The notes: a model not told the origin generated them from the letters alone. Counted from the stretch's first letter, positions 9,643 to 19,430 are shown. The stretch is DNA of 58,154 nt from Ignavibacteria bacterium (GCA_013204605.1 JABMNI010000002.1:1-58154); one strand, 5' to 3'. A program made the numbers and translations.

Positions 9643-10620
9643 ATGCACCAACCAACTACAAATACTCTACCCAGAGTGAGCGTGATTATGGCCACGTATA
9701 ATCGCGCGGACGTGCTGCAGAAGTGTCTGTCGTATTACGCCGGCCAAACCTACCCCAACATAGAAATACTCGTTGCCATTAACGGCAGCACAGATAACAC
9801 AGTAGAAATGCTCCGACTGAATTACCCCGATGTAAAGATTGCGGAATTCAAAAAGGGGATTGGCCCCTTAGCGCTAAATACGTTGGCCGACTTGGCAACA
9901 GGCGAGTATTTGTGGCGCACGGATGATGATGCGTATCCCGAGAAGCCCGATACGTTAGAGATGGCGGTGAAGTTCATGCAAGAGAATCCTACGGTGGTTG
10001 CGTTGAGTGGGGAAATACTCGAGCGAATTATTGGTTATAAAACGGTGAATTACTACCCGTTTCGAAAAGAGTATCCTGTGGATCTTCCGGAGGGTCTACC
10101 GTTAAAGGAGTTCTGCGGCGCTGCGGCAATGATTAGGCGAGAACAATTTATACAGTGCGGAGGTTTTTGGGACCAGTTCTATTTTGAGGAGCTCGACCTA
10201 AGTATCCGCCTTTTATTACTGCCAAACGTTCCGCGATGGGAAATGCGGTACACCCCGTGGATTAAGATAGTACACGAAAATGCATTTTTCGGCAAGGGTA
10301 ATCAATCAAAACGTTGGAAACTTCAACTTTCGCAAAGCATTAGGATCCAGTGGAAATATTATCCAGTGATTTTTGCCATAGGTAGAACGGCGGTAGTTAG
10401 TGCCTTCATGCTAGTTAGTGGTTTGTCGCACCGCGTTGCATTTAGTGAAATAGCTTCTGGATTTTGGAGCTCATTAAAAACTGCTGCTTACACCTGGAAG
10501 TACGAACGCATAAAAGTGAAGTACTCGGATTTGCGCCGCGCAACCAGCACTCGCAGCACAATACGTGTGCACCTTTCGTATTTCCTTCAGCGAATCAAGC
10601 AACGCAGGCAGTACGTGTGA
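9643..10620 (+). CDS. Glycosyltransferase family 2
   Basis: An inverting GT-A glycosyltransferase of 325 residues. RVSVIMATYNRADVLQKCL opens the nucleotide-binding fold, and WRTDDDAYPE (about 94-103) carries the DxD-type metal site. FEELDLSIRLLL (about 180-191) is the ED motif of the catalytic base. A hydrophobic segment near 245-265 may anchor it to the membrane. ATG at 9643 starts the recognisable domain; an in-frame ATG at 9541 would add 34 residues without homology. It overlaps the next glycosyltransferase by four bases, so the pair probably acts on one surface glycan. It is one of few long genes with no copy of the dispersed G-rich word, though it has two one-mismatch forms near 9854-9880. 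Confidence 0.88.
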   Translation: MHQPTTNTLPRVSVIMATYNRADVLQKCLSYYAGQTYPNIEILVAINGSTDNTVEMLRLNYPDVKIAEFKKGIGPLALNTLADLATGEYLWRTDDDAYPEKPDTLEMAVKFMQENPTVVALSGEILERIIGYKTVNYYPFRKEYPVDLPEGLPLKEFCGAAAMIRREQFIQCGGFWDQFYFEELDLSIRLLLLPNVPRWEMRYTPWIKIVHENAFFGKGNQSKRWKLQLSQSIRIQWKYYPVIFAIGRTAVVSAFMLVSGLSHRVAFSEIASGFWSSLKTAAYTWKYERIKVKYSDLRRATSTRSTIRVHLSYFLQRIKQRRQYV

Positions 10621-11798
10621 AAATCCTGCAGCTCATGCCACAATTCCCATTCCCACCTACTGATGGCGGTAAGGTTGGTTTGGCTAACATCACCAAACAT
10701 TTTTCAACAAGTGGTAACAACGTAACGGTTATTTGTAATTGGCAAGGGGCTTCTCCAGACGCTATTTTGGAAGCAAGTACGTATGCTACGTGGGTAATTG
10801 TTGATCACAGCACTCGAAATACACCGTGGCAGATTATTAAATCGGTTTTTTCTCGACGACCACTATACATTTCTAAACAAGAACATGGTGCATTTGAGCA
10901 GGCCATTGCAAATGCTTTTAGCGTTACCAAGTTTGATGTTATTCATGCAGATCACACTAGCATGGCCGGACTAGCAAAATGGGCGTCGGAAAAATATAAC
11001 GTTCCATGGGGGCTGCGTTTACACAACATCGAACATGTGATATGGCAGCGTTACGCCGAGCGTCTGTCGTTGCTGAATCCGAAACGTTGGTATCTGGCCC
11101 GTGAAGCCAGTAAGTTGATGAGGGAGGAGCATGATTTAATGTCGAAAGCTGACATCCTGTTTCCCATTACCTATGCCGATGCTACCCTGCTACCATTCAA
11201 TGCAGCACCCTTCGTGATTGCTCCTGCGGGAGTGGATGTTGCAGATTGGAACTCTAAGCCGCAGTTTGAAAACCAACGCGTGGTAATGGCTTCGTCGTTT
11301 AGTTGGATTCACAATGCCGAAGCATTGATGTGGTTCATCAAGAATGTCTGGCCGATTGTGTTGGCTCGGGTTCCAAATGCTGAATTCCATGTATGTGGAA
11401 AAGATGTTCCGCAATGGGTATGGGAATACCAAGGTGAAAAAATAGTGGTGCGCGATTTTGTGCCCGACCTTGCAGCATTTTATTCAGAATGCTCCGTAAG
11501 CGTATCACCGTTATTTGTGGGATCGGGAATGCGATTGAAAATTATCGAAGCCATGGCTGCGGGTCTTCCCGTTGTGGCTACCTCGATAGGTGCCGAAGGT
11601 ATTGATGCAACAGAACATCATGGACTCTTCGTTGCCGACGCGGTTGAAGCGCAGGCCGAACTTGTAATATCACTACTAACCAACATAGTTACATGGCGTC
11701 AAGCCTCGGCAGAAGCTCGCGATTTTGCAGCAGAACGCTATACTTGGCATAGAGCGGTTGCACTTATGATTGACGCGTACAAACGCATAATGCCTTAA
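10617..11798 (+). CDS. Glycosyltransferase family 4 (GT-B fold)
   Basis: A 393-residue retaining glycosyltransferase. VKILQLMPQFPFPPTDGGKVG opens the N-terminal acceptor domain with its DGG loop. The C-terminal donor domain contains PAGVD, FSWIHNAEALMWF and the sequence SVSPLFVGSGMRLKIIEAMA followed by GLPVVAT, where the E of KIIEAMA is the EX7E-type residue. The start is GTG at 10617, which overlaps the stop of the preceding gene as GTGA; the open frame extends further upstream only inside that gene. Together with the GT2 it suggests a short polysaccharide or glycoprotein-glycan unit. Confidence 0.9.
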   Translation: MKILQLMPQFPFPPTDGGKVGLANITKHFSTSGNNVTVICNWQGASPDAILEASTYATWVIVDHSTRNTPWQIIKSVFSRRPLYISKQEHGAFEQAIANAFSVTKFDVIHADHTSMAGLAKWASEKYNVPWGLRLHNIEHVIWQRYAERLSLLNPKRWYLAREASKLMREEHDLMSKADILFPITYADATLLPFNAAPFVIAPAGVDVADWNSKPQFENQRVVMASSFSWIHNAEALMWFIKNVWPIVLARVPNAEFHVCGKDVPQWVWEYQGEKIVVRDFVPDLAAFYSECSVSVSPLFVGSGMRLKIIEAMAAGLPVVATSIGAEGIDATEHHGLFVADAVEAQAELVISLLTNIVTWRQASAEARDFAAERYTWHRAVALMIDAYKRIMP

Positions 11799-11812
11799 TT
11801 TGGGAAACAAAG

Positions 11813-11840
11813 TGAGCTTCATTGTGTCAAGCTCATTATT
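11813..11840 (+). terminator. Weak hairpin after the glycosyltransferase pair
   Basis: TGAGCTT at 11813 pairs with AAGCTCA at 11829 around a nine-base loop, followed by TTATT. The T-tract is short, so termination is possible but not strong. Confidence 0.35.
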
Positions 11841-11876
11841 AGCATCTACTGTATACATTATCGGGACATAGAAAAT

Positions 11877-14800
11877 TTGAGACCTCGCATTTCATTTGCG
11901 TCGCTACAGCGACAACGTATTTTTATGCCATTTATAGTGGTAGCACTCATTTCGGTATGTCTTGTAAGTGCCTCTGCACAAAACAGTATTACTCAAAGCA
12001 AGAGCGCACAATTTGAACGCGTAAAAGCTGAAATGCAAGCCCGCTTAGAGCCGCTGCAAAAGGATGGCACTCGTAAACTTAGCAAGCAGTACCGCCGCTG
12101 GGAGTGGTTCTGGGAGTCACGTCTTATGGAAGATGGATCGTTTCCTACTACACAACTCTATTTGCAGGAAATTCAGCGCGTAGAAAACCGCAAGAAAGAT
12201 GCCGACGTTCAGGCAACTCCTACGTGGAAAGAATTGGGTCCTACAGCCCCAAACATGCCAAACGAACTCCCGGGTTGGAATGGCATTGGACGTGTGAGTG
12301 TGGTGGAAACGTTTGCAACCGATCCGAACTTGGTACTCCTTGGTTCGGCTCAAGGTGGAATTTGGAAGTCATCGAATGGCGGAGTCAACTGGACGGCCGT
12401 GAACATTCCCGGCTACCCAATTTTTAGTGTTTCCGACCTTACTGTGGCGCCATCAAATGAGAATATTGTGTACGTTGCCACCGGCGATGTAGATGCCACC
12501 GTGCCAAGTGAAGTAAGTGGATTTCCAAGCTTTTCCTACGGTGTGTTAAAGTCTACTGATAGGGGGCTTACCTGGAAATCAACTGGATTAACCATTGCTC
12601 CTGAATCAAACAATCTGATTTCAGCACTTTGGGTTGATCCTTCCAATCCTGACGTTGTAATTGCAGCAACGTACATTGGCATAATGAAGAGCACCGATGG
12701 TGGAGCTACGTGGCAGGTGAAATCAACGGCATTACAGTTCCGCGATATCATACAAAATCCGAGCAATAAGTCGATTATGTACTCCTCAACGTTTTCGATT
12801 TCTGGAAGTGCACGGTTTTACAAAAGCGAAGATGCGGGTGAAACGTGGGAACCAGTAATGACGCTGTCAAACGTCAGCAGAATTAAGATTGCGGTTTCGC
12901 CAGCAAAACCAAACCTTGTGATGTTTGCTGCTGCAAGTTCATCAGATGGCAGTTTAGATGGAGTGTATAAGTCGTTAAATAACGGCAGCAGTTTTTTGAA
13001 GATGGGCATAACAACAAACGTGTCTGGTACAACAAACTTGCTTGGTTGGTCATCCCCAATAAATGGCTCAAACACCGGAGGGCAAGGATGGTATGATCTT
13101 GCTTTCGAAATTTCACCAACAAACAGTAGTCAGATTTTTATTGGTGGTATTAATATTTGGCGGAGCAGCAACGAGGGTACTAACTGGGTGTTAAGTGCGC
13201 ACTGGACCGGTGCTGGTGGAGCACCCTGGGTACATGCCGATATTCATTGGTTGAAATATCAGAAGTCACAGAATAAATTATTTGCATGCAGTGACGGTGG
13301 AATTGCCAGATCGACAGACAATGGCGTAAGCTGGCGTGACGTAAGCGAGGGACTAAAAATCCAACAGTATTATGGACTTGCTTCTTCGAATGTTAACACT
13401 AGTCTTACCATGGCCGGCGCACAGGATAACGGCACCGCACTAACGCGTAATGGTTCTAACTATAGCCACGTTTTGGATGGTGATGGCATGGCCTGCGCAA
13501 TTGACAAAATCAACCCACAGGTTGTATATGCAAGTCAGTATAACGGCAGATTTTATCGTTCTTTGAACCAAGGAAGTTCATTTTCACAAATGTCGAACGA
13601 GGGGCAACGTGGTGACCGCGCGGCATGGGTGGCACCAATCGCATGCGATCCGAAAAATACCAGCACAGTGTACATTGGATACACAGGTTTGTACAAGAGT
13701 ACAAATGCCGGCAGCAGTTGGGTAAAGTTGGGCACTCTACCGGCCACAACAATGCGCTGTATTGCAGTAGCCCCCTCCAATCCCAACTACATTTACGTGG
13801 GCTACAACGGTGCAATGTATGTTTCTACAAATGGTGGCTCAACCTTTACTATGCAAAATGGCATAGGGGGCTTTGTTATGGATATCGAGGTGCATCCTTC
13901 AAATCCTGAAAGAGTTTGGGTTACGTTTGGTGCGTTTTCGCCATCGCAAAAAATTATTGAAATAAACAAAGGTGTAATTACTAACATCACAGGTTTTGGA
14001 TTGCCTAATGTTCCTTGTAATACCGTAGCGTTTCAGCCAGGCGTGTTAAACAGGCTTTTTGTTGGCACTGATGTTGGAGTGTTTTTCAAGGATGATGCTT
14101 CAACAACGTGGGCCCCGTACGGAAAAGGAATGCCATCGACGGTGGTTTCGGATATGAACTTCATTTCTACCACCAACGTTTTACGGGTAGCTACGTACGG
14201 CCGCGGAATTTGGGAGATTGATGCTGTACAATGCCAGGCAACTAAACCAACGGTGAGCGTTATTGGACAATCGAAAGTTTGCTATGGAGACTCAATTACT
14301 ATCGAAGCACAGGATGGTTTTGACACCTATTCGTGGAATAATGGCGCAAGCACCCGTAGCATTGTATTGAAGGATGTTTCGCAGAGCGGTGAATATACTG
14401 TGAGCGTTCAAGACAACAACGGATGTCATGCCTCAAGTAATTCTGTTACTGTTAGCGTTTTGCGAATTCCGGTTAAGCCAAACATCACCGTAAAATCAGA
14501 TACGTTACGTTCGAGTGCGCTTGGCGGAATTACGATTTTTCAGTGGTTCAAGAAAAATGGAGCCTTGGTTGAAATTCCGGGTGCAACAGATAGGGAATAC
14601 AAGGTTTTGCAGAACGGCGAATATGTTGTCCGCATAGGTAATGACGACGGCTGCTTTACGTTCTCTGACCCTGTTGCTATCACCGATATTAATGTTGGAG
14701 TAGATGAAGATTTGAATGCAGGATATCAAATGCTTGCTTCGCCAAATCCATTCGATGCAGAGTTAACTGTTAATCTGCCAAGAGTATCTGGCGGCCGTAT

Positions 14801-14960
14801 TGAAGTGATAAACTTGCGTGGCGAGGTTGTGTACAGCATGACAATTGAGGGCGGTGTTAGGTTGGCTAGAATACCTACGTCGCAGTTATCGGCGGCTACA
14901 TATTTGGTTCGGTTATGTGTGGATGGTGCCGTTTATACGGCGATTGCAATCAAGCAATAA
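11877..14960 (+). CDS. Sortilin/Asp-box repeat protein with T9SS sorting domain
   Basis: A 1,027-residue secreted protein. A hydrophobic signal segment (about 18-34, ending SASA) follows a basic N-region if the TTG at 11877 is used; ATG at 11925 would leave no basic residues. The body has at least ten Asp-box repeats of the form S-x-D/N-x-G-x-T/S-W/F, for example SSNGGVNW, STDRGLTW, STDGGATW, SEDAGETW, STDNGVSW, STNAGSSW, which fold as beta-propellers like sortilin and sialidase-type proteins. An Ig-like region follows (about 790-930). The last 80 residues from SPNPFDAELTV are a T9SS type A sorting domain. Expected at the cell surface or outside; ligand or enzymatic role unknown. Its last 11 bases overlap the convergent mnmA. 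Confidence 0.88.
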   Translation: MRPRISFASLQRQRIFMPFIVVALISVCLVSASAQNSITQSKSAQFERVKAEMQARLEPLQKDGTRKLSKQYRRWEWFWESRLMEDGSFPTTQLYLQEIQRVENRKKDADVQATPTWKELGPTAPNMPNELPGWNGIGRVSVVETFATDPNLVLLGSAQGGIWKSSNGGVNWTAVNIPGYPIFSVSDLTVAPSNENIVYVATGDVDATVPSEVSGFPSFSYGVLKSTDRGLTWKSTGLTIAPESNNLISALWVDPSNPDVVIAATYIGIMKSTDGGATWQVKSTALQFRDIIQNPSNKSIMYSSTFSISGSARFYKSEDAGETWEPVMTLSNVSRIKIAVSPAKPNLVMFAAASSSDGSLDGVYKSLNNGSSFLKMGITTNVSGTTNLLGWSSPINGSNTGGQGWYDLAFEISPTNSSQIFIGGINIWRSSNEGTNWVLSAHWTGAGGAPWVHADIHWLKYQKSQNKLFACSDGGIARSTDNGVSWRDVSEGLKIQQYYGLASSNVNTSLTMAGAQDNGTALTRNGSNYSHVLDGDGMACAIDKINPQVVYASQYNGRFYRSLNQGSSFSQMSNEGQRGDRAAWVAPIACDPKNTSTVYIGYTGLYKSTNAGSSWVKLGTLPATTMRCIAVAPSNPNYIYVGYNGAMYVSTNGGSTFTMQNGIGGFVMDIEVHPSNPERVWVTFGAFSPSQKIIEINKGVITNITGFGLPNVPCNTVAFQPGVLNRLFVGTDVGVFFKDDASTTWAPYGKGMPSTVVSDMNFISTTNVLRVATYGRGIWEIDAVQCQATKPTVSVIGQSKVCYGDSITIEAQDGFDTYSWNNGASTRSIVLKDVSQSGEYTVSVQDNNGCHASSNSVTVSVLRIPVKPNITVKSDTLRSSALGGITIFQWFKKNGALVEIPGATDREYKVLQNGEYVVRIGNDDGCFTFSDPVAITDINVGVDEDLNAGYQMLASPNPFDAELTVNLPRVSGGRIEVINLRGEVVYSMTIEGGVRLARIPTSQLSAATYLVRLCVDGAVYTAIAIKQ

Positions 14961-16044
14961 TTCCGCCGCCAACTACATCGTTGTCTTCATAAAGAACAAC
15001 GCTCTGGCCACGCGATACAGCACGCTGTGGTTCATGAAATTTTACATGCAGGATTCCATCGCTCGTAGTCCAACACTCGGCAAGGGATCCTGCATCTTTG
15101 TATCCTTTTTTCACACGGAACTCGCGTGGGACGTTTATATCAGAATACTTCGAAAAAACTGTCGAGTGTGCTGTAAGCGAATCAACAAGTAACTCTGAAT
15201 CTTCGCCAAGTATCAAGGTGTTTGTTTCAGGCAATACGTTTAGCACATAGAGAGGTGTTGAGTGAGAAACACCTAGCCCCTTACGCTGACCAATGGTATA
15301 AAATGGATATCCTTCATGCGTTCCAATAACCTTACCATCCAAAACAATTTCACCTTCGCCAATTTCTTGGTCGATGTTGGGCCTGTTGGAACGCAAGAAC
15401 CGACGGTAATCATCATCGGGGATGAAGCAGATTTCGTACGAGTCACCCTTGTTGGCAATATCCAGACCCAACCGCACGGCTTCGGCGCGCGATTGATCCT
15501 TGGTAAATCCGGCTAGCGGGAATAATGTTCGTGCAAGATCGGCCTGACGAACGCTCCACAACATATACGACTGATCTTTTTTAGGATCGTCACTTTTCCT
15601 GATCCAACGGTTTCCCGTTTCGGGATCTTCGGCAATCTGAGCGTAGTGTCCAGTTGAAATGTACTGTGCACCCAACGCATCAGCCTTCTTCAGCATTTCC
15701 TCCCACTTAATCGTGCGGTTACATTTTACACATGGATTTGGCGTATTTCCGGCTAGATAGTCCTCGATGAAATAGTCGATAACTTTTTCACGAAATACTT
15801 GCGAAAAATCTACCGTGTAATGTGGGATTCCAAGTTTCATTGCAATGCGACGCGCATCATTTATTCCATCAAGCGAGCAACAGCTTGAATCATTCCCAAC
15901 GTTTCCACCAATGTCTTCGTACCGATACGTTTTGATAGTAATTCCAACAACATCGTACCCTTGCTCTACAAGTAATGCGGCGGCCACGGATGAATCAACT
16001 CCACCCGACATTCCTACCAATACTTTTTTTCCATGTTGCTTCAT
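14950..16044 (-). CDS. mnmA: tRNA-uridine 2-sulfurtransferase MnmA
   Basis: Thiolates U34 of tRNA Lys, Glu and Gln, with ATP activation. The ATP loop is GMSGGVDSS (near 11-19). The catalytic cysteine pair is in NPCVKCNRT and GDSYEICFIPDDD. Length of 364 residues is normal. The start is ATG at 16044, giving MKQHGKKVLVGMSGG; the frame is open to 16119 but the extra residues are not conserved. It is divergent from the thioredoxin gene with 55 bases between. The rest of the sulfur relay is not in the window. Confidence 0.95.
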   Translation of the reverse strand: MKQHGKKVLVGMSGGVDSSVAAALLVEQGYDVVGITIKTYRYEDIGGNVGNDSSCCSLDGINDARRIAMKLGIPHYTVDFSQVFREKVIDYFIEDYLAGNTPNPCVKCNRTIKWEEMLKKADALGAQYISTGHYAQIAEDPETGNRWIRKSDDPKKDQSYMLWSVRQADLARTLFPLAGFTKDQSRAEAVRLGLDIANKGDSYEICFIPDDDYRRFLRSNRPNIDQEIGEGEIVLDGKVIGTHEGYPFYTIGQRKGLGVSHSTPLYVLNVLPETNTLILGEDSELLVDSLTAHSTVFSKYSDINVPREFRVKKGYKDAGSLAECWTTSDGILHVKFHEPQRAVSRGQSVVLYEDNDVVGGGIIA

Positions 16045-16099
16045 AACCTTAATTTCGTATTCATAATAATGCAAATTACCATATTCACGGAGACAAGGC

Positions 16100-16420
16100 A
16101 TGCCCGTAACGGCAACCACCGACGATGACTTTCAGACAATCTTACATGAAAACGAAAACGTAATTGTTAAATATTATGCCGACTGGTGCGGATCATGCCG
16201 TCTTTTCTCACCGAAATTCCGACGCTTGAGTGACGACGAACGTTTTTCTGAAATCAAATTTTTGGAGATAGATACAGAGAGTAATCCCCAAGCTCGCGAG
16301 ATGGGCAACGTAGATAACCTTCCATTCTTTGCCATTTTCAAAAACGGCGTGCTACTGCATGGCAGTGCCACAGCAAAAGAAGAAACCGTGGTAGCCATGC
16401 TTTCAGAAGTTCAACCGTGA
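16100..16420 (+). CDS. Thioredoxin family protein
   Basis: A 106-residue cytoplasmic thioredoxin fold with active site DWCGSC (Cys30, Cys33) and the cis-proline segment NLPFFAIF near 73-80. The WCGSC active site replaces the classic WCGPC, which changes the redox potential in known cases. No signal peptide. It overlaps the next small gene by four bases (GTGA), so they form a translational unit with possibly related roles. Confidence 0.88.
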   Translation: MPVTATTDDDFQTILHENENVIVKYYADWCGSCRLFSPKFRRLSDDERFSEIKFLEIDTESNPQAREMGNVDNLPFFAIFKNGVLLHGSATAKEETVVAMLSEVQP

Positions 16421-16659
16421 ACCTCACAGCAATCATAGAATTGGTTGAACGGTACAACAATCACGAACTTCAACAGGCCGAGGCCGACCTTGTAGAGGAC
16501 AGACCAACAACCATTTTAATTCAAGGTGCCGACCAAGGCGAACAACTCACACACGTTCTTGCCGCCCTGTGGGTGGTTCAGTACATTAAGGAATCTGATT
16601 GTTCAGTTCCTGATGCCGTACGCGCGTACGCGTATCGCGTCCGCAATTCCATTGGCTAA
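16417..16659 (+). CDS. Small conserved-looking protein, unknown function
   Basis: An 80-residue acidic protein starting with GTG at 16417, overlapping the thioredoxin stop. I recognise no domain. It is predicted mostly helical and has no cysteine in its body apart from one near residue 61. Tight overlap with thioredoxin suggests a partner or target. Small thioredoxin-linked proteins of this size are known in Bacteroidota, but I cannot assign it to a named family from the sequence. Confidence 0.65.
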   Translation: MNLTAIIELVERYNNHELQQAEADLVEDRPTTILIQGADQGEQLTHVLAALWVVQYIKESDCSVPDAVRAYAYRVRNSIG

Positions 16660-16685
16660 AGAATGCAATGATAGTTTTGCATTCT

Positions 16686-17825
16686 ATGCAAACAACTTCA
16701 AATCCTTTTTTCGCGATCCAAGCCACATGCGATAATGCCCGGGCTGGGCTTTTGATGACCGACCACGGTGAAATTGAAACTCCAATTTTTATGCCCGTTG
16801 GTACGCAGGGAGCTGTGAAAGCAATGGAGCACCGTTCGTTGCTCGAGGTTGGTGCTCAAATTATTCTTGGCAACACGTATCACCTGTACTTGCGTCCGGG
16901 TACCCAGGTACTGCGCGCAATGGGAGGTCTGCACGGGCTTAGCGGCTGGACCAAGCCGATACTAACCGACAGTGGCGGCTACCAAGTTTTTTCGCTCCGA
17001 GATTTGCGGAAAATTAGTGAGGAGGGGGCTTCATTTAAATCTCATTTGGACGGATCGAAACACGAGTTTACGCCCGAGAGTGTGGTTGACATTCAAAGGG
17101 TAATTGGTAGCGATATTTTTATGGTGTTGGATGAATGCACCCCACATCCCGCCACCTATTCGTACGCTAAAGAGTCGATGGAACGAACCGTACGCTGGGC
17201 AGCTAGAGCCAAACAACACGACACAGAAAGCCCCCTCATATATAACAAAAAACAATTTCAGTTTGCCATTGGGCAGGGAAGTGTGTTTACAGATTTGCGT
17301 GTTGAGTGCATGAAGATTTTGGTTGAAATGGATTTTCCGGGCTATGCGATTGGTGGGTTGAGCGTGGGCGAAAGTGCCGACGAAATGTATGCCATGACGG
17401 AGGTTAGCACGGCGCTTATGCCGGTTGAAAAGCCTCGATATTTAATGGGGGTTGGTACTCCGGAAAATATTCTTCGCAGTATTGCACTGGGAATAGACAT
17501 GTTTGATTGCGTAATGCCAACGCGCAATGCCCGAAACGGGACGCTGTTTACTACCACTGGAAGAGTGAACATTAAAAATGCGAAGTGGAAGGAAGCCGAC
17601 GAGCCCGTGGATGCGAATTTGGACTGTTATGCGAGCAACAACACCTCGATGGCATACCTGCGCCACCTATTTGTTGCCAATGAGATTTTAGGACTGATGC
17701 TGGCTACAATGCAGAACGTTGCGTTGTACATGTGGCTGGTTAAAACGGCTCGTAAAAAAATTATTGAGGGCACATTTCATGCATGGTCCGCAGAAATGAT
17801 AACCGTTCTCAACCAAGTTCGGTAA
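16686..17825 (+). CDS. tgt: tRNA-guanine(34) transglycosylase Tgt, zinc ligands reduced
   Basis: Exchanges G34 for a 7-deazaguanine precursor in queuosine biosynthesis. The 379 residues include TPIFMPVGTQG, the nucleophile-region LTDSGGYQVFSL with catalytic Asp, IGGLSVGE and MPTRNARNGT. The usual zinc site CxCxxC is not intact: the segment VDANLDCYASNN keeps only one of three cysteines. Loss of these ligands is also seen in Bacteroidota Tgt as I recall it, so this looks like a lineage form rather than decay. ATG at 16686 is chosen over 16668 because homology begins close to NPFF. Confidence 0.93.
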   Translation: MQTTSNPFFAIQATCDNARAGLLMTDHGEIETPIFMPVGTQGAVKAMEHRSLLEVGAQIILGNTYHLYLRPGTQVLRAMGGLHGLSGWTKPILTDSGGYQVFSLRDLRKISEEGASFKSHLDGSKHEFTPESVVDIQRVIGSDIFMVLDECTPHPATYSYAKESMERTVRWAARAKQHDTESPLIYNKKQFQFAIGQGSVFTDLRVECMKILVEMDFPGYAIGGLSVGESADEMYAMTEVSTALMPVEKPRYLMGVGTPENILRSIALGIDMFDCVMPTRNARNGTLFTTTGRVNIKNAKWKEADEPVDANLDCYASNNTSMAYLRHLFVANEILGLMLATMQNVALYMWLVKTARKKIIEGTFHAWSAEMITVLNQVR

Positions 17826-17830
17826 TTTTG
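17823..17830 (+). promoter_or_regulatory. -7 promoter element before yajC
   Basis: TAATTTTG followed by CA matches TAnnTTTG and overlaps the tgt stop codon. It predicts a transcript start near 17835 and a leader of about 36 bases. No clear -33 element. Confidence 0.45.
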
Positions 17831-17870
17831 CACGGCTCACATTTAATAACACAACTTTTCGGATTTATAA

Positions 17871-18188
17871 ATGTTCATGTTAATGTTTCTCTTTTCACCT
17901 CCTGCAGCGGGTGCCGATGGCACGGGTCAGATGATTCAGACCTTTGCAATGATGGGCGCAGTAATAGCCATTTTTTACTTTATGATGATCCGTCCGCAAC
18001 AAAAACGCGCTAAGGAACATCAAAAATTGCTTTCGTCGGTTTCGAAAGGCGATAAAGTGGTTACCTCTAGCGGAATGCACGGTTCGGTGTATGAAGTTGA
18101 TGGCAACACCGTGGTTGTTACCATTGGCTCAAACTGTCATGTGAAGTTTGATAAATCTGCGATTGCAAGTGTCAACCCCGACAACTAA
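17871..18188 (+). CDS. yajC: Preprotein translocase subunit YajC
   Basis: Small inner-membrane accessory of the SecDF translocase. The 105 residues have one membrane segment (about 22-42, MIQTFAMMGAVIAIFYFMMI) followed by the family signature IRPQQKRAKEHQKLL and a cytoplasmic beta domain (KGDKVVTSSGMHGSVYEV). Three close ATG codons at 17871, 17877 and 17883 could each start it. The tgt-yajC order is common in bacteria. secD and secF are not in the window. Confidence 0.93.
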   Translation: MFMLMFLFSPPAAGADGTGQMIQTFAMMGAVIAIFYFMMIRPQQKRAKEHQKLLSSVSKGDKVVTSSGMHGSVYEVDGNTVVVTIGSNCHVKFDKSAIASVNPDN

Positions 18189-19413
18189 TTCACCAACCCG
18201 CTTGGACATAAACAAGTTGCATAGCGTTCAAGAAGCCGTAGCCGATGTTAAAAACGGCAAGTGCATCATTGTAGTTGATGATGAAGATCGCGAGAACGAA
18301 GGTGACCTTGTCTGCTCGGCCGAGCTCTGTACCGAACAAATAATCAATTTCATGGCCGCCGAAGCACGTGGATTGATTTGTGTGAGTGTTACTGAAGACC
18401 GTGCAAAGCAACTCGACCTGGCACTAATGGTGAATGATAACACCGCGCTGCACGGCACGCGGTTCACCATTAGCGTGGACTACATTCACGGCACTACCTC
18501 GGGCATCTCCGTGTCAGACCGCACAGCCACTGTACGCGCAATGGCCGAACCAACATCCAAACCTGCGGATTTTGGCCGACCCGGTCACATCTTCCCTCTA
18601 GTTGCCATGGAAGGGGGCGTTCTGCGGCGTGCTGGGCACACAGAGGCCGTGGTGGACATTATGATGTTGGGCGGCTTACGACCCGTAGGAGCGCTTTGTG
18701 AGATACTTAAAAGCGACGGCAGCATGGCGAGAATGCCTGATTTATTAGAATTCGCTGCAAAGCACGACCTTAAGATTATATCAGTACAAGACTTAATTGC
18801 CTACCGTAGACGAAACGAAATACTCGTTCAACGGGTTGCCGAAGCTCAGTTACCCTCGGAGTTTGGTTCGTTTCGAATGGTAGTATACGCTAATTCTATC
18901 GACGACAAGGAGCACGTCGCCATTATCAAGGGCGACATCGACTCAGAAACTCCCGTTCTAGTACGCGTGCACAGTGAATGCCTTACTGGGGATATTTTCG
19001 GCTCGATGCGCTGTGACTGTGGCCCTCAGCTGCAGGCGGCGCTGCGAAAAATTGAAGAAGAAGGATCTGGAATCGTGCTGTATATGCGCCAGGAGGGACG
19101 GGGAATTGGCTTGGTTAACAAAATCAAGGCTTACGCCCTTCAGGAGCAAGGATTCGACACTGTTGAAGCCAACATGAAGCTTGGCTTTCAGCCGGATCCG
19201 CGCGATTACGGCATTGGGGCGCAAATCCTGTTCGACCTTGGCGTTCGTCAGATGCGGCTCATGACAAACAACCCCAAAAAGCGGGTTGGTCTCCAATCGT
19301 ACGGCCTGGAAGTAGTTGATTTAGTTCCTTTGGAAATAGAGGCTACTACCGACAGTCAAGCCTACCTGGAAACGAAACGCGATAAAATGGGTCATTTGTT
19401 GCGTCACTTGTAA
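18169..19413 (+). CDS. ribBA: Bifunctional DHBP synthase / GTP cyclohydrolase II
   Basis: Makes two riboflavin precursors: 3,4-dihydroxy-2-butanone 4-phosphate from ribulose 5-phosphate, and the pyrimidine from GTP. The N-terminal half carries [11 protein letters not shown] and the C-terminal half the zinc cysteines in [18 protein letters not shown] and the RQEGRGIGL loop. With GTG at 18169 the product is 414 residues and overlaps yajC by 20 bases; TTG at 18202 or 18217 is also possible because conserved sequence begins near KLHSVQEA. No ATG is available, so the start is uncertain. Followed by a clear terminator. Confidence 0.92.
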   Translation: MSTPTTNSPTRLDINKLHSVQEAVADVKNGKCIIVVDDEDRENEGDLVCSAELCTEQIINFMAAEARGLICVSVTEDRAKQLDLALMVNDNTALHGTRFTISVDYIHGTTSGISVSDRTATVRAMAEPTSKPADFGRPGHIFPLVAMEGGVLRRAGHTEAVVDIMMLGGLRPVGALCEILKSDGSMARMPDLLEFAAKHDLKIISVQDLIAYRRRNEILVQRVAEAQLPSEFGSFRMVVYANSIDDKEHVAIIKGDIDSETPVLVRVHSECLTGDIFGSMRCDCGPQLQAALRKIEEEGSGIVLYMRQEGRGIGLVNKIKAYALQEQGFDTVEANMKLGFQPDPRDYGIGAQILFDLGVRQMRLMTNNPKKRVGLQSYGLEVVDLVPLEIEATTDSQAYLETKRDKMGHLLRHL

Positions 19414-19422
19414 TTTTACCTG

Positions 19423-19430
19423 TACATTTG
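19423..19430 (+). promoter_or_regulatory. Candidate -7 element inside a 14-base palindrome, greA leader
   Basis: TACATTTG matches TAnnTTTG and sits in the palindrome TGTACATTTGTACA (19421-19434). It lies before the terminator hairpin and 80 bases before greA. It may drive greA through an attenuator-like leader or be a chance match beside the ribBA terminator. Confidence 0.3.
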
